Notes under the pieces: model-generated | Databases searched by the model: none | What the model saw: the letters and a program-made list of their open reading frames with translations, nothing else | Told to the model about the DNA's origin: nothing | Source: Rhizophagus irregularis | Lineage: Eukaryota; Glomeromycota; Glomeromycetes; Glomerales; Glomeraceae | Reading direction: 5' to 3' | Assembly (NCBI RefSeq): GCF_026210795.1 | Contig: NC_089436.1 | Coordinates: forward strand, 1,922,001 to 1,986,000 | DNA length: 64,000 nucleotides | Translations under genes and position numbers: made by a program | In this document: positions 22,445-34,139 of the stretch, in pieces | Layout: every line of letters starts with the position of its first letter | Numbering within the stretch: position 1 is the stretch's first letter

Positions 22445-23913
22445 ACTTATTTCTCCTAATTTGTCATAGTTAGCATTAGATCTCATTTTATCTAACTTAC
22501 AAACTTTTGCTATTTCTGCTAAAAATTTTTGGATATCAATGTATTTAGTTCTTGTATAATTAATTTATTTGTTTCTCTTTAGTCTTTAACATGATTTTTA
22601 AAATTATACAACCATTATGTATCAAGATAATATCATAACATTTATTTAATAATAATCAAGTTTTGCATTTTTGCTTAAGCTGAGTTTTAAATAACATCTT
22701 TGTACCATACCTTTATTCTTCTCTATATGGTAATAAAGAACATCCATTTTTTTTTCAGAATGCTAATTTGCTTTAAAAACATTTCATATTATTTAGCACT
22801 ATTTATCTTTAACCAGGCAATTATATCATTTAAGGCTATTAAATAATTTAAATCGCTTCCCATTTTGGGTGATTATATATTAAACTTAATATCTTAAATT
22901 GAAAAAATAAAATATCCTTGATTTCAGTTAAGAATCATTTCATTTAAAAATCTTAAATGGCTTTGTTTGATTATAAAAGTACTCCCAAAATTTGTAATTT
23001 ACTATTGTATATAGTAAATTGCCAGATTTTTTAAAGATATTTGCTTGGTCTAATGAAATCATTCAATTTTTTTTTATTTTTAAATTTTAAATATCTTTAA
23101 AGTATAAAAAAAAATTTATTTGATTGTAAATTAAACTTTTTAGAATTATTTTATATATTTACTTGCATGTAAATAACTTTTAAAATTTCAAATAAAGAAC
23201 ATTTTTAATTGCATTTTTAAAAACTACAATTAATTAGTTTTTTTTTTTAAAAAAAATATTTATTAAAATCTATATATTTGAAAAAAAATAACAATTTTAT
23301 TAAAAATTATTAAATAATAATAAAACATAAATAAGCATTTTTATTTTTATTTATTTCTATAATCTGAATTATCTAATATCCTAAAAAGAAAAATACTAAA
23401 AAGAAAAATCTTGAAATTTATTAATAAAAAAAAGAAATCAATTTTATAAAAGTGTTAAAATTATAAAATTTGAAATTATGACAATTTGGGATTTTGACAA
23501 TTTGAAATTTAGACAATTCAGAATTTTGACATTTTGGGATTTAGAATGTCAGGATTATGTACCTTCAGGATTTTAAGTTTTAGGATTTTAGATGGATCTT
23601 TTTAATAAGTATGTTACATTTATAATAAGCAATTTTAGAAAAATTACTTTACTATCTACATCTAATAAATTATAAGACTTACTAATTTATAAAACTTTAA
23701 ATATTATATAAAAAAATAATTTATTTATCATATTAATAATGCAAATTTTTATATTTATTATTGCTATTTTTAAATAATAGTAATATATAAGCAAGTTATT
23801 AAATAAACATAAATAATTTATAAAAAAGGAAAGTGATGATATATTACATAAGCGATAAATAATTTATTTTTATATAAAAATTTTAAATAATATTAAAATA
23901 ACTTAAATAACTA
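22445..23913. other. AT-rich region without genes
   Basis: Long A/T runs and no recognisable frame. It includes the repeat at ~23150-23265 shared with ~18419-18530. Around 23475-23585 runs of GGATTTTGAC/GAATTTTGAC-like words recur. Confidence 0.5.
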
Positions 23914-24212
23914 CTAGCCGTTAACCCGTTGCTTTGCAACGGTATACATACATATAAAAAAAGCGTGACTTGCATGTAACAATTAATTCTGGCCGGAATT
24001 ATGTGATCAGCGCAGAAATATCCTTTTATGGAGTATTTGTGAAACCAAAATTCCCTATTTTTGTGGAAAGCAAAATTTCCTTTTTTGGAAGTTGGTGTAA
24101 CGTCACGTGATAAAGTGCCCAATAGGAGCGATGTTACGCAATTCAAATTTATTTATACAGGGTAGTCTAAACGTTATAGTTACACACAAAAACAATTATT
24201 ATATAGTATAGA
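23914..24212 (-). mobile_element. Non-autonomous Helitron, 299 bp
   Basis: Read on the minus strand it begins TCTATACTATATAATAATTG and ends with the hairpin CCGTTGCAAAGCAACGG, then a short spacer and CTAG. This matches the Helitron rule of a 5' TC, a 3' stem-loop ~10 bases before CTRR, and insertion between A and T without target duplication. It is far too short to encode RepHel. The 5' end abuts a hexanucleotide microsatellite, so its exact first base could shift by whole repeat units. Confidence 0.8.
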
Positions 24213-24307
24213 TATAGATATAGATATAGATATAGATATAGATATAGATATAGATATAGATATAGATATACTGTAGATATAGATATAGATATAGATATAG
24301 ATATAGA
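24213..24307. repeat. (ATAGAT)n microsatellite
   Basis: About fifteen tandem ATAGAT units, interrupted once by a CTGTAGAT variant, immediately at the Helitron 5' terminus. Confidence 0.9.
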
Positions 24308-25072
24308 TTATAAACAATTTTTTTTTTAATTGCAACATATTTATAAATTTATTATAAATAATTATACAAATATAAATTATTTTAAAAAACTTTAATAGTA
24401 TTAATTTATAAACTATTATAAAAATATTTTACATGTATACTATTAAAGAATTATTTTTGCTTAATAAATAAATCATATATAAAATGAGCTATTTTAGCTA
24501 AATAGCTCTATTTTTTACTATATAAGGTAATTCTGGAATTCATTATACTATACTTTTATAATTTTTCCTATAAAGCAACAAATAATTTAATTACAATTTA
24601 TTCACTTTATAATGAAGTTTGATTTAACAAATTTTTTAATATAATAAATCTTCACTATTACCCCAATTTTAATATATTAAAAAATTGCCTTATACTGAAT
24701 TTTACTAATTAAATATTGTATATTATTTAATAAAATAATATGTATATAAAATGAATCTTTTTATAATAAAGTTTTTTACAGTGAATTTTTTTTATTATAT
24801 AATAAAGAATTTTGTAAAATAAAATTTTATCATAAAAAACAATTTGTCATTAATTTTATATAGATTTTTTTTTCAAATGTAGTAATTTTTAACCATTTTT
24901 TCTTAAATAATAATTAAAATTTTAAATGGTCCAGATTGGTTCAGGTTGTGGAGTAACCTAAAACTAAACTGAAAAATTAGTTCATTTCAGTTCAGTCCAA
25001 TTTATATTAAAAAGATAATCCAGAACTAGACCAGACTAGACCAGTAATTTTGGTCTAGTTTGACATAGGTTG
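24308..25072. other. AT-rich region without genes
   Basis: No recognisable coding frame. Near 24930-25070 GGTCCAGATTGGTTCAGGTT and AGACCAGACTAGACCAG words recur, probably the end of another repeat. Confidence 0.45.
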
Positions 25073-25592
25073 AAAAGTGAAAAATCAAGCATTAATCAGT
25101 CACCAATTAGGTAACTGATTGGTAAATGATTGGTGACTGATTGGTGACTGATTTGCATTTTCATTAAATATTATCACCAATCAGGCAGTTTACTAACTTT
25201 TGATCCAGTGATCAGAAAAGGATGAAATATAGTTTATTGGAATCGTCTTAACAAGATGAATCTAATGGTAGTAAAATTGCATTTCTACGATTAATACTTG
25301 ATGAGAAATTAAGTAAAATATAAAAATAAAAATATATCATTTATATTTTATTTAATTTCTTATTAACTATTAATCCTAGAAATATGATTTTACTACCATT
25401 AGATTTGTCTTATTGAGACGATTCCAATGAGCTATATTTTATCCTTTTCTGATTATTAAATCAAAAGTTAGCAAACTGCCTAATTGGTGACGATATTTAA
25501 CGAAAATGCCAATTAGTCACCAATCGGTCACCAATTAGCTATCTGATTAATAACCGATTGGTGACTGATTGATGCCTAATTTTTTACTTTTT
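25073..25592. mobile_element. Long inverted-repeat (foldback) element, ~520 bp
   Basis: Two ~240-bp arms meet near 25333. Each carries, from outside in, AAAAGTGAAAAAT-like tips, several GATTGGTGACTGATT words, GATCAGAAAAGGAT, and GGAATCGTCT...AGACGAATCTAATGG. The inner motif also occurs repeatedly in the pogo-like elements at 37.1-45.9 and 47.1-48.1 kb. No coding content. Confidence 0.7.
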
Positions 25593-25775
25593 GACTTGTG
25601 TGGCCCAATTCTATAATAAAAAATATTGCAAAAATATTTTTTAATTAGAAAAAATGGTTTGCAATATTTTTTTATTAAGTTAATTTAAATAACATTGCAA
25701 AAACATTTTTAATTAAAATTACTTTGAAAAATGTTTATAATATTTTTTTAATTAAGGAAAAATTTATTTATCACC
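25593..25775. repeat. AAATATTGCAAAAA-type dispersed repeat
   Basis: Words such as AATTAAAATTACTTTGAAAA and ATTGCAAAAACATTTTT recur here and at ~46960-47112, upstream of the second pogo-like copy. Confidence 0.45.
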
Positions 25776-25989
25776 CCTAAAGCTCCGCATGGGTCAGGTC
25801 AGTTCAGATTACCTGGTTAACCTGAACCAAAATTTTTTTCAAATTAAGTCAGGTCAGATAAACCATTCTGACCTGACCTGACCCATTTGACCTAAAAGTA
25901 TTTGGGTTACTTCAGGTAACTCGGGTTACCTAAAGTTTTATTATTAAATATTGTAAAAAAACGTTTTGCAACATTTTTTACTTTTTGTT

Positions 25990-26345
25990 TTTATATATAA
26001 AACGCTGAAACTATTTGTTTCAGCGTTTTTCCTTTTGATTTTACATGTAAAAACGCTGAAACTGATAGTTTCAACATTTTTTTTTTGATTTTACATGTAA
26101 AAATGCCAGAATCATTAGTTCTGGTATTTAAAAATACTGAAACAGATAGTTTTGGCATTTTTTTTGATTTTACATGTAAAAACGCTGGAATAAATAGTTC
26201 CAGCATTTTTCTTTTGATTTTATATATAAAAATGCTGAAATAATTAGTTCTGCCATTTTTTTTTGATTTTACATGAAAAAACGCCAAACTATCAGTTTCA
26301 GCAATTTTTTTTTGATTGTACATGAAAAAACGCCAGAATCATTTT
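25990..26345. repeat. Tandem array of seven hairpin units (~50-60 bp)
   Basis: Units of the form TTTTGATTTTACATGTAAAA, then a 9-12-bp stem with a 4-6-base loop, then a T-run. Stem pairs include CGCTGAAAC/GTTTCAGCG, CCAGAA/TTCTGG, CGCTGGAA/TTCCAGC and ACTGAAAC/GTTTTGGC-like. Several units carry matched changes on both sides of the stem. A 110-codon minus-strand frame across it is only a by-product of the repeat. Confidence 0.75.
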
Positions 26346-26625
26346 TTTTTTTTTAATACTTTATTATAGATGCGATCATGTCCTATTATAATCACGCTTA
26401 CTTACATATATAAACTTACAAAATATAAGATAAATAAATACATATAAGAATTAAGCATTATAAAACAAGACTACTTTTCATAAAGAACAAGTCGACCTGT
26501 CACCTAAACGATCACATCATTGTTAAAAACCATGATGCGACCTCAAATTCAAAGGTGACTGTCATGATCTACCTAAAAATTTGCTCAATGACCGTCTCGA
26601 TGGAATGCCAAATCATTCCATTTAT

Positions 26626-28423
26626 TCAATTACTTTCTAATATCTTACAGCCAACATCTTTAACACCCACTTCAGTGCGTTTACTATGTGACTTAGCTTT
26701 TTTATTTTTACCGCTAATACCGCACCGCTTTTCTTCCTTTATTTGTAACTTGTTCCTTAGTTCCCAAATAAGCACTTTGAATTCTAATAAAACTCTCCCA
26801 GTTATTTGTTTCAGTACCTTATACAACAATTTTTCTTCAGTTATTTTATAGCACCTTAATAATTCTATTAACTGACAACTAACTTGATTCTTCATTAAAA
26901 ATGTAAAATCATATAAACATCCAATATCCCACATACCAAGCTCATTAATTTTACCTTTTAATTCTTGTGTATCTATATCATCTCTTGAATACTCCTGTAT
27001 AATTTTAGCTAAAAAAATTTTTAATCGCTACACATCATAAATAACGTGCATGTATGATTCTTTCTTTATTAAAAAAGCTGTATGTACATACTATCGAATA
27101 TAGAATGATGAAACGATTTATAATTAATTCTTTAAAACTACTAAAAGAAGTCTATATATTTTTCTTTCAAATAAAATTTGCCATATGTAAATATAATCAA
27201 ATATGAAATGATGTGAAACTAAAAAATAAATTCAATAGACAATCTGTCTATATATTTTTCTTTCTAACCAAATAGCCTTATGTAAATATTATCAGATAAG
27301 GAATGATTTAAAATCCTAAAATAATTATTCATTTTTTCCCTTTTGATAATTTGTTTCTTAATAATTAGCCATCCCACAAAAGAAAATAGAAAAACAAAAC
27401 AAGAATAACTAATTACTTATTTATACCTACTTAACACCACGAAATGTTCTTTATCTTACGAGCCCTTATTTCACATTAACCAATAACATAATTATAAGAC
27501 AATTTATAAGCAAGTCTTTTGTTTCTAACTCCATTACAATATGTCGTCAGAGTTTTAAGATCTCTGACACTATTCAACTTCCTATGAAATTCAGGCCTTG
27601 TAATCGGTATTTCTCTACGTACTTTACTAAAAATGACCAATTTTTTGAAATGATTTTGTAATAATTTTAAAATACTACAAAAATACATTTAATACATCAA
27701 AATGTTTTTATTATATTTTTGCTATTATTTTGTAATTGTATTGTATTTAGGTCTATAAAAATAACTCAAAATAATATCACAATAATTTTTTAATGTTTTT
27801 GTTATTATTTTATTATTATAATATAATTAACTTTGATATTATTTTAATATTTTAATCTCAAAAATACCTTAAATATATTTTGATATATTTTAAAAATTTT
27901 ACAAAATAATTGCACAATTGTTTTGAAAGCCATTGTATCTAGGTCTATAAAAATATTTCAAAAAATTGGCCATTTTTAGTAAAGTAGTATTTCTTACCAG
28001 GGAAGCACATACATTATCTTGTTCTCTAATTTCTAGCTCTTGAAAATTTGTAGTAATATTGTCGACCATAGTATTCTTACCAGCACTAGACGACTATTCT
28101 GCTACCTTAATATCTTCACGTTCAAAAGCAGCTTCTTTTTTCTTTCTTAATTCAAGAAAATATTCACTGTTGAAGGAATGGTTAATAAAAATATCTTCTT
28201 TCAACATGTTGTATTCTAATCTACTTGTAACTTGGTCTAACAGAAACTCCAATTCCTTGTTTGATATATAATGTTTCTTAAGAATATCACATCTTCGTTT
28301 CAATTGATGTTTGGAAACTACTGGCTTTGACTCAAATCTATTATTAGTGTAATTCCATTTATTCTTATGATTTTTGAGGCTATTCGTAAATCTCTTTTTA
28401 TACTTCTCTTGTTCTTTCATCAT
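26626..28423 (-). pseudogene. Unknown gene carried by the 2.88-kb element
   Basis: A first block (28423-28094) reads MMKEQEKYKKRFTNSLKNHK..., Lys-rich, with KHYISNKELEFLLDQV. After one TAG it continues in frame as TMVDNITTNFQELEIREQDN to ~27990. A MITE (27622-27985) intervenes, then a block REIPITRPEFHRKLNSVRDL (about 27625-27476). A last block (about 27010-26626) holds INELGMWDIGCLYDFTFLM and a basic end. I recognise no domain. It may be the element's accessory or replication gene, or captured host sequence. The exon structure is uncertain. Confidence 0.4.
27622..27985. mobile_element. Tc1/mariner-like MITE, 364 bp, TA target
   Basis: TIRs of ~30 bp, CTTTACTAAAAATGACCAAT... and its inverse with one mismatch (GACC/GGCC), flanked by TA on both sides (27620-27621; 27986-27987). 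A second internal repeat AGGTCTATAAAAATA occurs twice. It splits the unknown gene of the 2.88-kb element. Confidence 0.65.
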
Positions 28424-28662
28424 TTTTCGCTAGATTTGTTACTGTACCAAAAACGCTAGAATCATTATAAGTTTCAGTGTTATTTAATTTATTTGACCAA
28501 AATATATGTCAGATCAACGGGTCAGCCGGTCAGATCAGGTACCGATCAGCACTAACCCAACTCGTATCAGGTCATAAATTTGATGACCTGACCTGAATAT
28601 TTCAGGTCAACCCGTTGGGTCACCCAATCTGTCAGGTCAGGTTGTGAAGCTCTAATTACCCC

Positions 28663-29071
28663 TCCCGTTATTTTACAGCCCTCGTTTATATTACATGATA
28701 ATTATGTGATAAAATATATTTTAATTTTATGTCTGTAATGTATATAAAATCATAACCGTCTAACCCTAAACTAACCCTAAGTCTTGTACTAAATGTCAAT
28801 TATCAAACAACTTTAAAATTTTAATAGGTTTTTTATTGCTTTATTGTTTTTTTATTGCAAATATATATTAAATTACTACATAAATCCTAACCTCCTAACT
28901 TTAAACTAACCTTAAGTCTCATACTTAACGCAAATTATATATTAAATTACTATAGATCTTAACCACCTAACCCTAAACTAACCCTAAGTCTTGCATTCAA
29001 CGCAATTATTATTTAACACAACTATTAAGTAACTTTAAATTTTAGCATGTAAGAATATATAAATCTTCTAT
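28663..29071. repeat. Tandem units with CTAACCCTAAACTAACCCTA
   Basis: Three diverged units carry CTAACCCTAAACTAACCCTA-type words followed by AGTCTT (near 28760, 28895 and 28967), with AT-rich spacers. No coding frame. The CCCTAA content recalls telomeric repeats, but the units are long and not pure. Confidence 0.5.
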
Positions 29072-30750
29072 TTACTTTTTACATGTTCTTGCATTATGTC
29101 CTATTTCTTTACATTTACTATATATATATTCCTTTTTATTGGCATTTTCTTTACCTAAAATATTACCACTGCTTTTCCCAGAAATTTCTATACTAGATTT
29201 TAATCTTTTGTTAGCAGGACGACCTTTTGCAATAAGTTTTAATGGTTCATTAATCTCATCCGTTGCATATACTCTTCCATTAGCTTTAAAAACAATTTTA
29301 CTATTAATTTCTGCACTTCTTACATTTTTATTTACTACATTATCAATTGTTCTCAATCTCCTATTTGATTCTTGCATCTCACGAAGTTTTTTTTTTTCCA
29401 ATAAATTTATTTAAAAAATCTTTTAATTCATCATTCACATCTTCTATTGCTAATTGAGAAGCCTTTCTTGAAAGTCCTGTTAAAATAGCATACTCATTTT
29501 TTTAAAAGCTTGTTTTTGAATAGTAGGTGATTGATAGCATTGATTAAAAATATTTGTTTATGTAAAGTCAATATCAATTAGCTGATCTCTATCTGATTTA
29601 TTAATATTATGCACATTATTACATTCATTACCAAGTGTAACAACTGGTAAATTATTAATTTTCATCAAATTTGATTGTAAATATTCCTTATACCATCTTT
29701 TTGGAATCATATTAATATGAAATTTCGCAAAATTAGATTCCATCATTACTTTAAAATAATGGCGGCAAATTACTCCACTATTAGCTAATAATAAACAGGT
29801 ACATGCATGCCAGCCATTTTTTAAGATTACTACATATTGACAAGAAGTTGGTAAACGAGCCAATAATGATTCAACTTTCAAAATTTCACGTATATCATCA
29901 ATATTAAATTCTTGTAAAAGAAGTTTTTTTTATCTTCATACTTATCTTCAATAAATATGGCAATTGTTGATTCATCTTTATTGTTAATTAATTCTGGATT
30001 AATTTGATTCTCTAAATCTAATTCTTCTTGATAATGTAATAATTCAAAAATATCATTGTCTCCAATTAGTTTTGCATGATAAGTTGAAGCTTCACAAATT
30101 TGTTTTTGATGTTCTGCACATAAGGAAGAGAATAACCATTCGTTTAATAGTATATTAACTTTCCAAAATACACTTGTAACCATTAGAGGTTGAAAATAAT
30201 GTGTTTTTGAATGCTTAAACATCAAAAATCTAAATAAGCAATATTAGAATTATTATACTAAAATTAAACAATATATACCAAACTAACTATACACTTTTAA
30301 CTACCTTTTATTCATATTTTTGGTCTCAAGCCTTTCAATTATTTTATGAAATGTATTTGTAAGAGACATGCTAACTTCTATTTCTCTGTGTAATATTCCA
30401 TTAAGACCTTCTATACGCTGGGTGGATTGCATACCTGCTGTAAAAAATTTACTAAGAGTGTAACAAGATGTCCAAGATTCTTTACATTTATAAAGAGTAT
30501 TTTGAAGATAGTTTTCAGCTTGACAGTAAGTATTCTTTAAATTATTCCAATTAACTTCAAATATTTCTTCAGATAAAGAATTTCGTATTTTATAAAATTC
30601 ACTAACAAACTTTAAATAATCCTTTCCCAATATATCTTTTAATTTACGAGGTAAATTTTGATGAATATGAAATATACAATGTATATGATGGGTGTTTGGT
30701 AATTCTTGCTGGATAGCACCAATAAGGATGGCGCCGAAATTGCTTTTTCA

Positions 30751-31075
30751 AATCTGCAATATTGCGGATTTAAGAATTTAATTGTGCATATGAGTCCGCA
30801 AATCCGCAACGAATCCACAAATCCGCAATGAATCCGCAAGTCCACAATGAATCCGCAAGTCCGCAACGAATCCACAAATCAATACTGTATCGCAAATCCG
30901 CAATGAATCCGCAAGTCCACAATAAATCTGCAAATCCGCAACGAATCCGCAAATGAATACTGTATCACAAATCTGTAATGAATCCGCAAATCAATACTGT
31001 ATCACAAATCCGCAATGAATCCGCAAGTCCGCAATAAATCCGTAACCAAGCACTGTATCACAAATCCGCAATGTT
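30751..31075. repeat. Left subterminal repeats of the hAT element (AATCCGCAA)
   Basis: About twenty AATCCGCAA / AAGTCCGCAA words in tandem, some joined by CAATACTGTATC. The right end (36660-36775) has fewer TTGCGGAT words in inverse orientation. Such motifs near hAT ends are commonly transposase binding sites. Confidence 0.75.
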
Positions 31076-31308
31076 TAAAATAATATCAAGTAAAAAACCA
31101 TCAAGTCAAAATAAAGAATTCATCATCCCGACATATTAAAAATTGTTGAAATTAGAACTGTTATCTTTATAATTTTTTTTTTGTCAAAGTTATTATACTG
31201 AATTAAACATACTATTTATTCATCACAATCAACATCGTCTGATGATGATATCATGTTATACCAAGACTTCTTTGATTCAATTTTATCCACTTTTTACTCG
31301 TAATATTT

Positions 31309-31716
31309 CTGGACAATTTTGTCCACTTTTTTTTCTATCATTTTTGGACATTCATTGCTTCTGGACAATTTTGTCCACTTTTTTTTCTATCATTTTTAGA
31401 CATTCATCGCTTCTGGACAATTTTGTCCACTTTTTTTTCTATCATTTTTGGACATTCATCATCGCTTCTGAACAATTTTGTCCACTTTTTTTTCTATCAT
31501 TCATCGCTTCTGGACAATTTTGTCCACTTTTTTTTCTATCATTTTTGGACATTCATCATCGCTTCTGGACAATTTTGTCCACCTTTTTTTCTATCATTTT
31601 TGGACATTCATCGCTTCTGGACAATTTTGTCTACTTTTTTTCTTGTATCATTTCTGGACAATTTTGGTCACCTTATTCCTTGTATTGCTTCTGGACAATT
31701 TTGTCCAATTTTTCTC
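31309..31716. repeat. Tandem ~52-bp repeat with TGGACAATTTTGTCCA
   Basis: About nine copies of TTCTGGACAATTTTGTCCAC, most followed by TTTTTTTTCTATCATTTTTG and GACATTCATCG. The core is an inverted repeat. The plus-strand frames of up to 197 codons here arise from the repeat. Confidence 0.85.
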
Positions 31717-31861
31717 TTTGTCCAGTTAAATTTACAAATTTTCACATTATTACAATTAGGCGTGATCTTAATCAATCAACATCTTGTACTATTAAATCAT
31801 ACTTTAAAAATGATATTGATGACAAACTCTTTTAATTTCAAGTTTTGCTCTTTATAACGTC

Positions 31862-34139
31862 ATGTCAAGCGGTCCTTCTGAGGTAAGCAAAGGTCGACCA
31901 CCATCAGATGTATGGTGTAATCATATGATACAAGGTAAAATGCAGTTGAGAGGACACTATTTAGCGACGTGTAGTTACTGTCAACAATACTGGAGATAGG
32001 GAAGGCCCCAAGTCCTTCGTGCACATTTGGCGAACTACTGTAAAAAATGCCCTGATAATGTTTCATTGCATTTTGCCAAAATTGTCGGGAAAGTCTTGCT
32101 AAAGAAGAGGAAGAAAGCGCAGATGAAGATGAATCAGTTTATCCTAACAAAAGGGCTCGACAAACGGAAATTAAGAATTTTTACGGAGGAAGTAAAATAG
32201 AAAAAGGACGGAGTGATGAATTAGACCAGGTGATAACGAAAGCCTACGTGATGTGCAACATACCCTTTAGCACAATCGATAATCTTTGGTTTATCGACAT
32301 GATAAAGGCGCTGGAGCCAGGATACGATCCACCTTCACGACGAGTACTAAGCGGTACTTTATTGGAGGCAGAATTATCCAGAGTCAATGCACGAGTCAAC
32401 AATGAATTAGAAAAAAAGTCTAATTTTACTATCGGTAAATCTATAATTTCTATAATTGCTTCAAAATATTTTATTGAAAAAATAACTATCCATGTATTTT
32501 TTATTAGCTCTTGATGGTTAGACGGACCCTCGAGGGAATAACCTATGGGCGTTTATTTTGCTAACACCATCGAGAAAGGAATATTTATTACAACTTGAAG
32601 ACCTTTCTAAAAATTCACATACCGCAGAATATTTATCAAATGTTATAAATGATATAATTTGTAAAGTGGGTATAAGCAAAATTGTCGCTATTGTCAGCGA
32701 TAATGCTGCCAATGTCGCAAGTGCCCGTCGAATAATCACGAATGAACATCCATCCATTATCAATATACGATGCATCGCCCATTGCATCAATCTGATAAGT
32801 AGTGATATTGTCAAAGTAGATCAAGTTAAATGTCTTGTAAAACGAGCAAATATTTTAACAAGATACTTCAAAAATTCAACCCTTGCCAGCACTTGGCTTA
32901 AAGAAGCGATTGATGCAAAAAATATTGCAGGTGGAGGGCTGAAAACGTACATCAAAATAAGATGGACGACAGTCCATAAATGTACATCTTCGGTGTACAG
33001 ATTAAAAGATGCTTTATTACATGTACGTATACTTTATATTTAAATGAATAATAATTAAAACCTAATACTTAAAACCTAATACAAAAATGTTTATTCAATT
33101 AAGTCCTGGACAATCATGAACGCGAAATCTCTAATGAAGCTGTAAAAGCAATTTTGAAAAAAAGAGGGTTTTTTGATGACATTTGTATTTTATCGGATAT
33201 TTTGGAGCTGATAAAAAAAGCAATTCTCATGTTAGAAGGAAGTAATGTAACTTTAGCAGATTGTTATCTGCATCTTCTTCGTATCGCAGCATTTTTTAAG
33301 TCAATGCCAACTGATGATTATAAAGAGTTAAGAAACTCTTGTATTAGCATTTTTAATAAGCGGTAATGTATTCAGTTAGTATCTTTAATAGAAGATTCAA
33401 AATTAATGTTTAATTTTAAATATTTTTTTAATAGATATAAAGAGTTTGACGAGGATATCTATTTGTTAGGCTTCTTCCTTCATCCTAAATACCGAGGTAA
33501 TTATTTTTTTTATTGTTATTTAAATTCATTTAATAATATAATTTTACAAATTTGTTAGGACATGGAATACGTGATAATCAATTTGAGCGTCTTAGAAAGT
33601 GTGCCCTTCGAATCTGGAAAAACCTTGGGCATAAAAAAAATTCTGGATTAGAACTTGATGCACAACTTCGTGCATACTTTGATAATTCTGAACCATATAA
33701 CACGTCTTATTCAGTTCATGACACAGCTTACCATTGGTGGAATTCCATAGTTGATAGGAAATTTTCTTCTCTTTCGCGACTAGCTAAAGTAATATTTTCA
33801 ATAACCCCACACTCGGCAAGTTGTGAAAGATTATTTTCAGCCATGGGATGGCTCTTTGGTAGGAGACGTATAAATTTGCAACCAGAAACTATAGAAACAA
33901 TGGCGAAAATATATCTTTATTCTCTCAAACATGCTAAAAAAGACTTAAATTATACAAGTAACGTTGATAGCAGTTCAAAGTTAGATGATGATATTCAACT
34001 CATGCTGAATACAGTATTTGAAGAAGAAGAAGAAATTATGAATGAGAATGATGATGATAGTTTTAATGAACATCAATCTGATGAAACAAGTATGAATGAT
34101 GAAACATTAGATAGAAAGACGTTCGTTCGACAAACTTGA
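31862..34139 (+). pseudogene. hAT transposase, five exons, two stops and a frameshift
   Basis: A BED zinc finger (ATCSYCQQYW...RAHLANYCKKC) is interrupted by TAG at 31997-31999. A frame change near 32070 leads to FSTIDNLWFIDMIKALEPGY and PPSRRVLSGTLL. After an intron (32435-32507) the first catalytic Asp lies in LDG-stop-TDPRGN, where TAG at 32519-32521 replaces the family's Trp. Next come IVAIVSDNAAN (second Asp) and RCIAHCINLI. Further introns are 33027-33103, 33363-33434 and 33497-33558. The C-terminal dimerisation region has the hAT signature ITPHSASCERLFSAMGW. The enzyme would cut and paste DNA; as read it is truncated. Splice phases are otherwise consistent. Confidence 0.85.

Larger units (their letters stand above)
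25776..28654. mobile_element. hAT-like element, 2.88 kb, with an unknown cargo/transposition gene
   Basis: The left tip TAAAGCTCCGC and right tip GTGAAGCTCTA are inverted repeats, both followed by repeated CAGGTCAG / CTGACCTGAC words that themselves form subterminal inverted repeats. The flanking octamers ATCACCCC (25768-25775) and ATTACCCC (28655-28662) differ at one base, giving an 8-bp TSD. Inside are a hairpin array (25990-26345), a decayed multi-exon gene on the minus strand, and a 364-bp MITE. No standard hAT transposase motif (CERxFS) is seen. Confidence 0.65.

Noticed and set aside
25991-26323. 110-codon minus-strand frame with repeating FLHVKSKK words
   Set aside because: It follows from the hairpin array; the periodicity is of the DNA repeat, and the frame changes with unit length.
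28745-29010. Possible interstitial telomere (CTAACCCTAA words)
   Set aside because: The words are short and separated by long AT-rich spacers in ~70-130-bp units, unlike pure telomeric repeats.
31309-31716. Regularly spaced repeats suggesting a CRISPR array
   Set aside because: The whole unit is repeated including the spacers, the genome is eukaryotic, and there are no cas genes.
31242-31857. Long plus-strand open frames of up to 197 codons
   Set aside because: They are translations of the ~52-bp TGGACAATTTTGTCCA tandem repeat in several frames at once and show no protein features.
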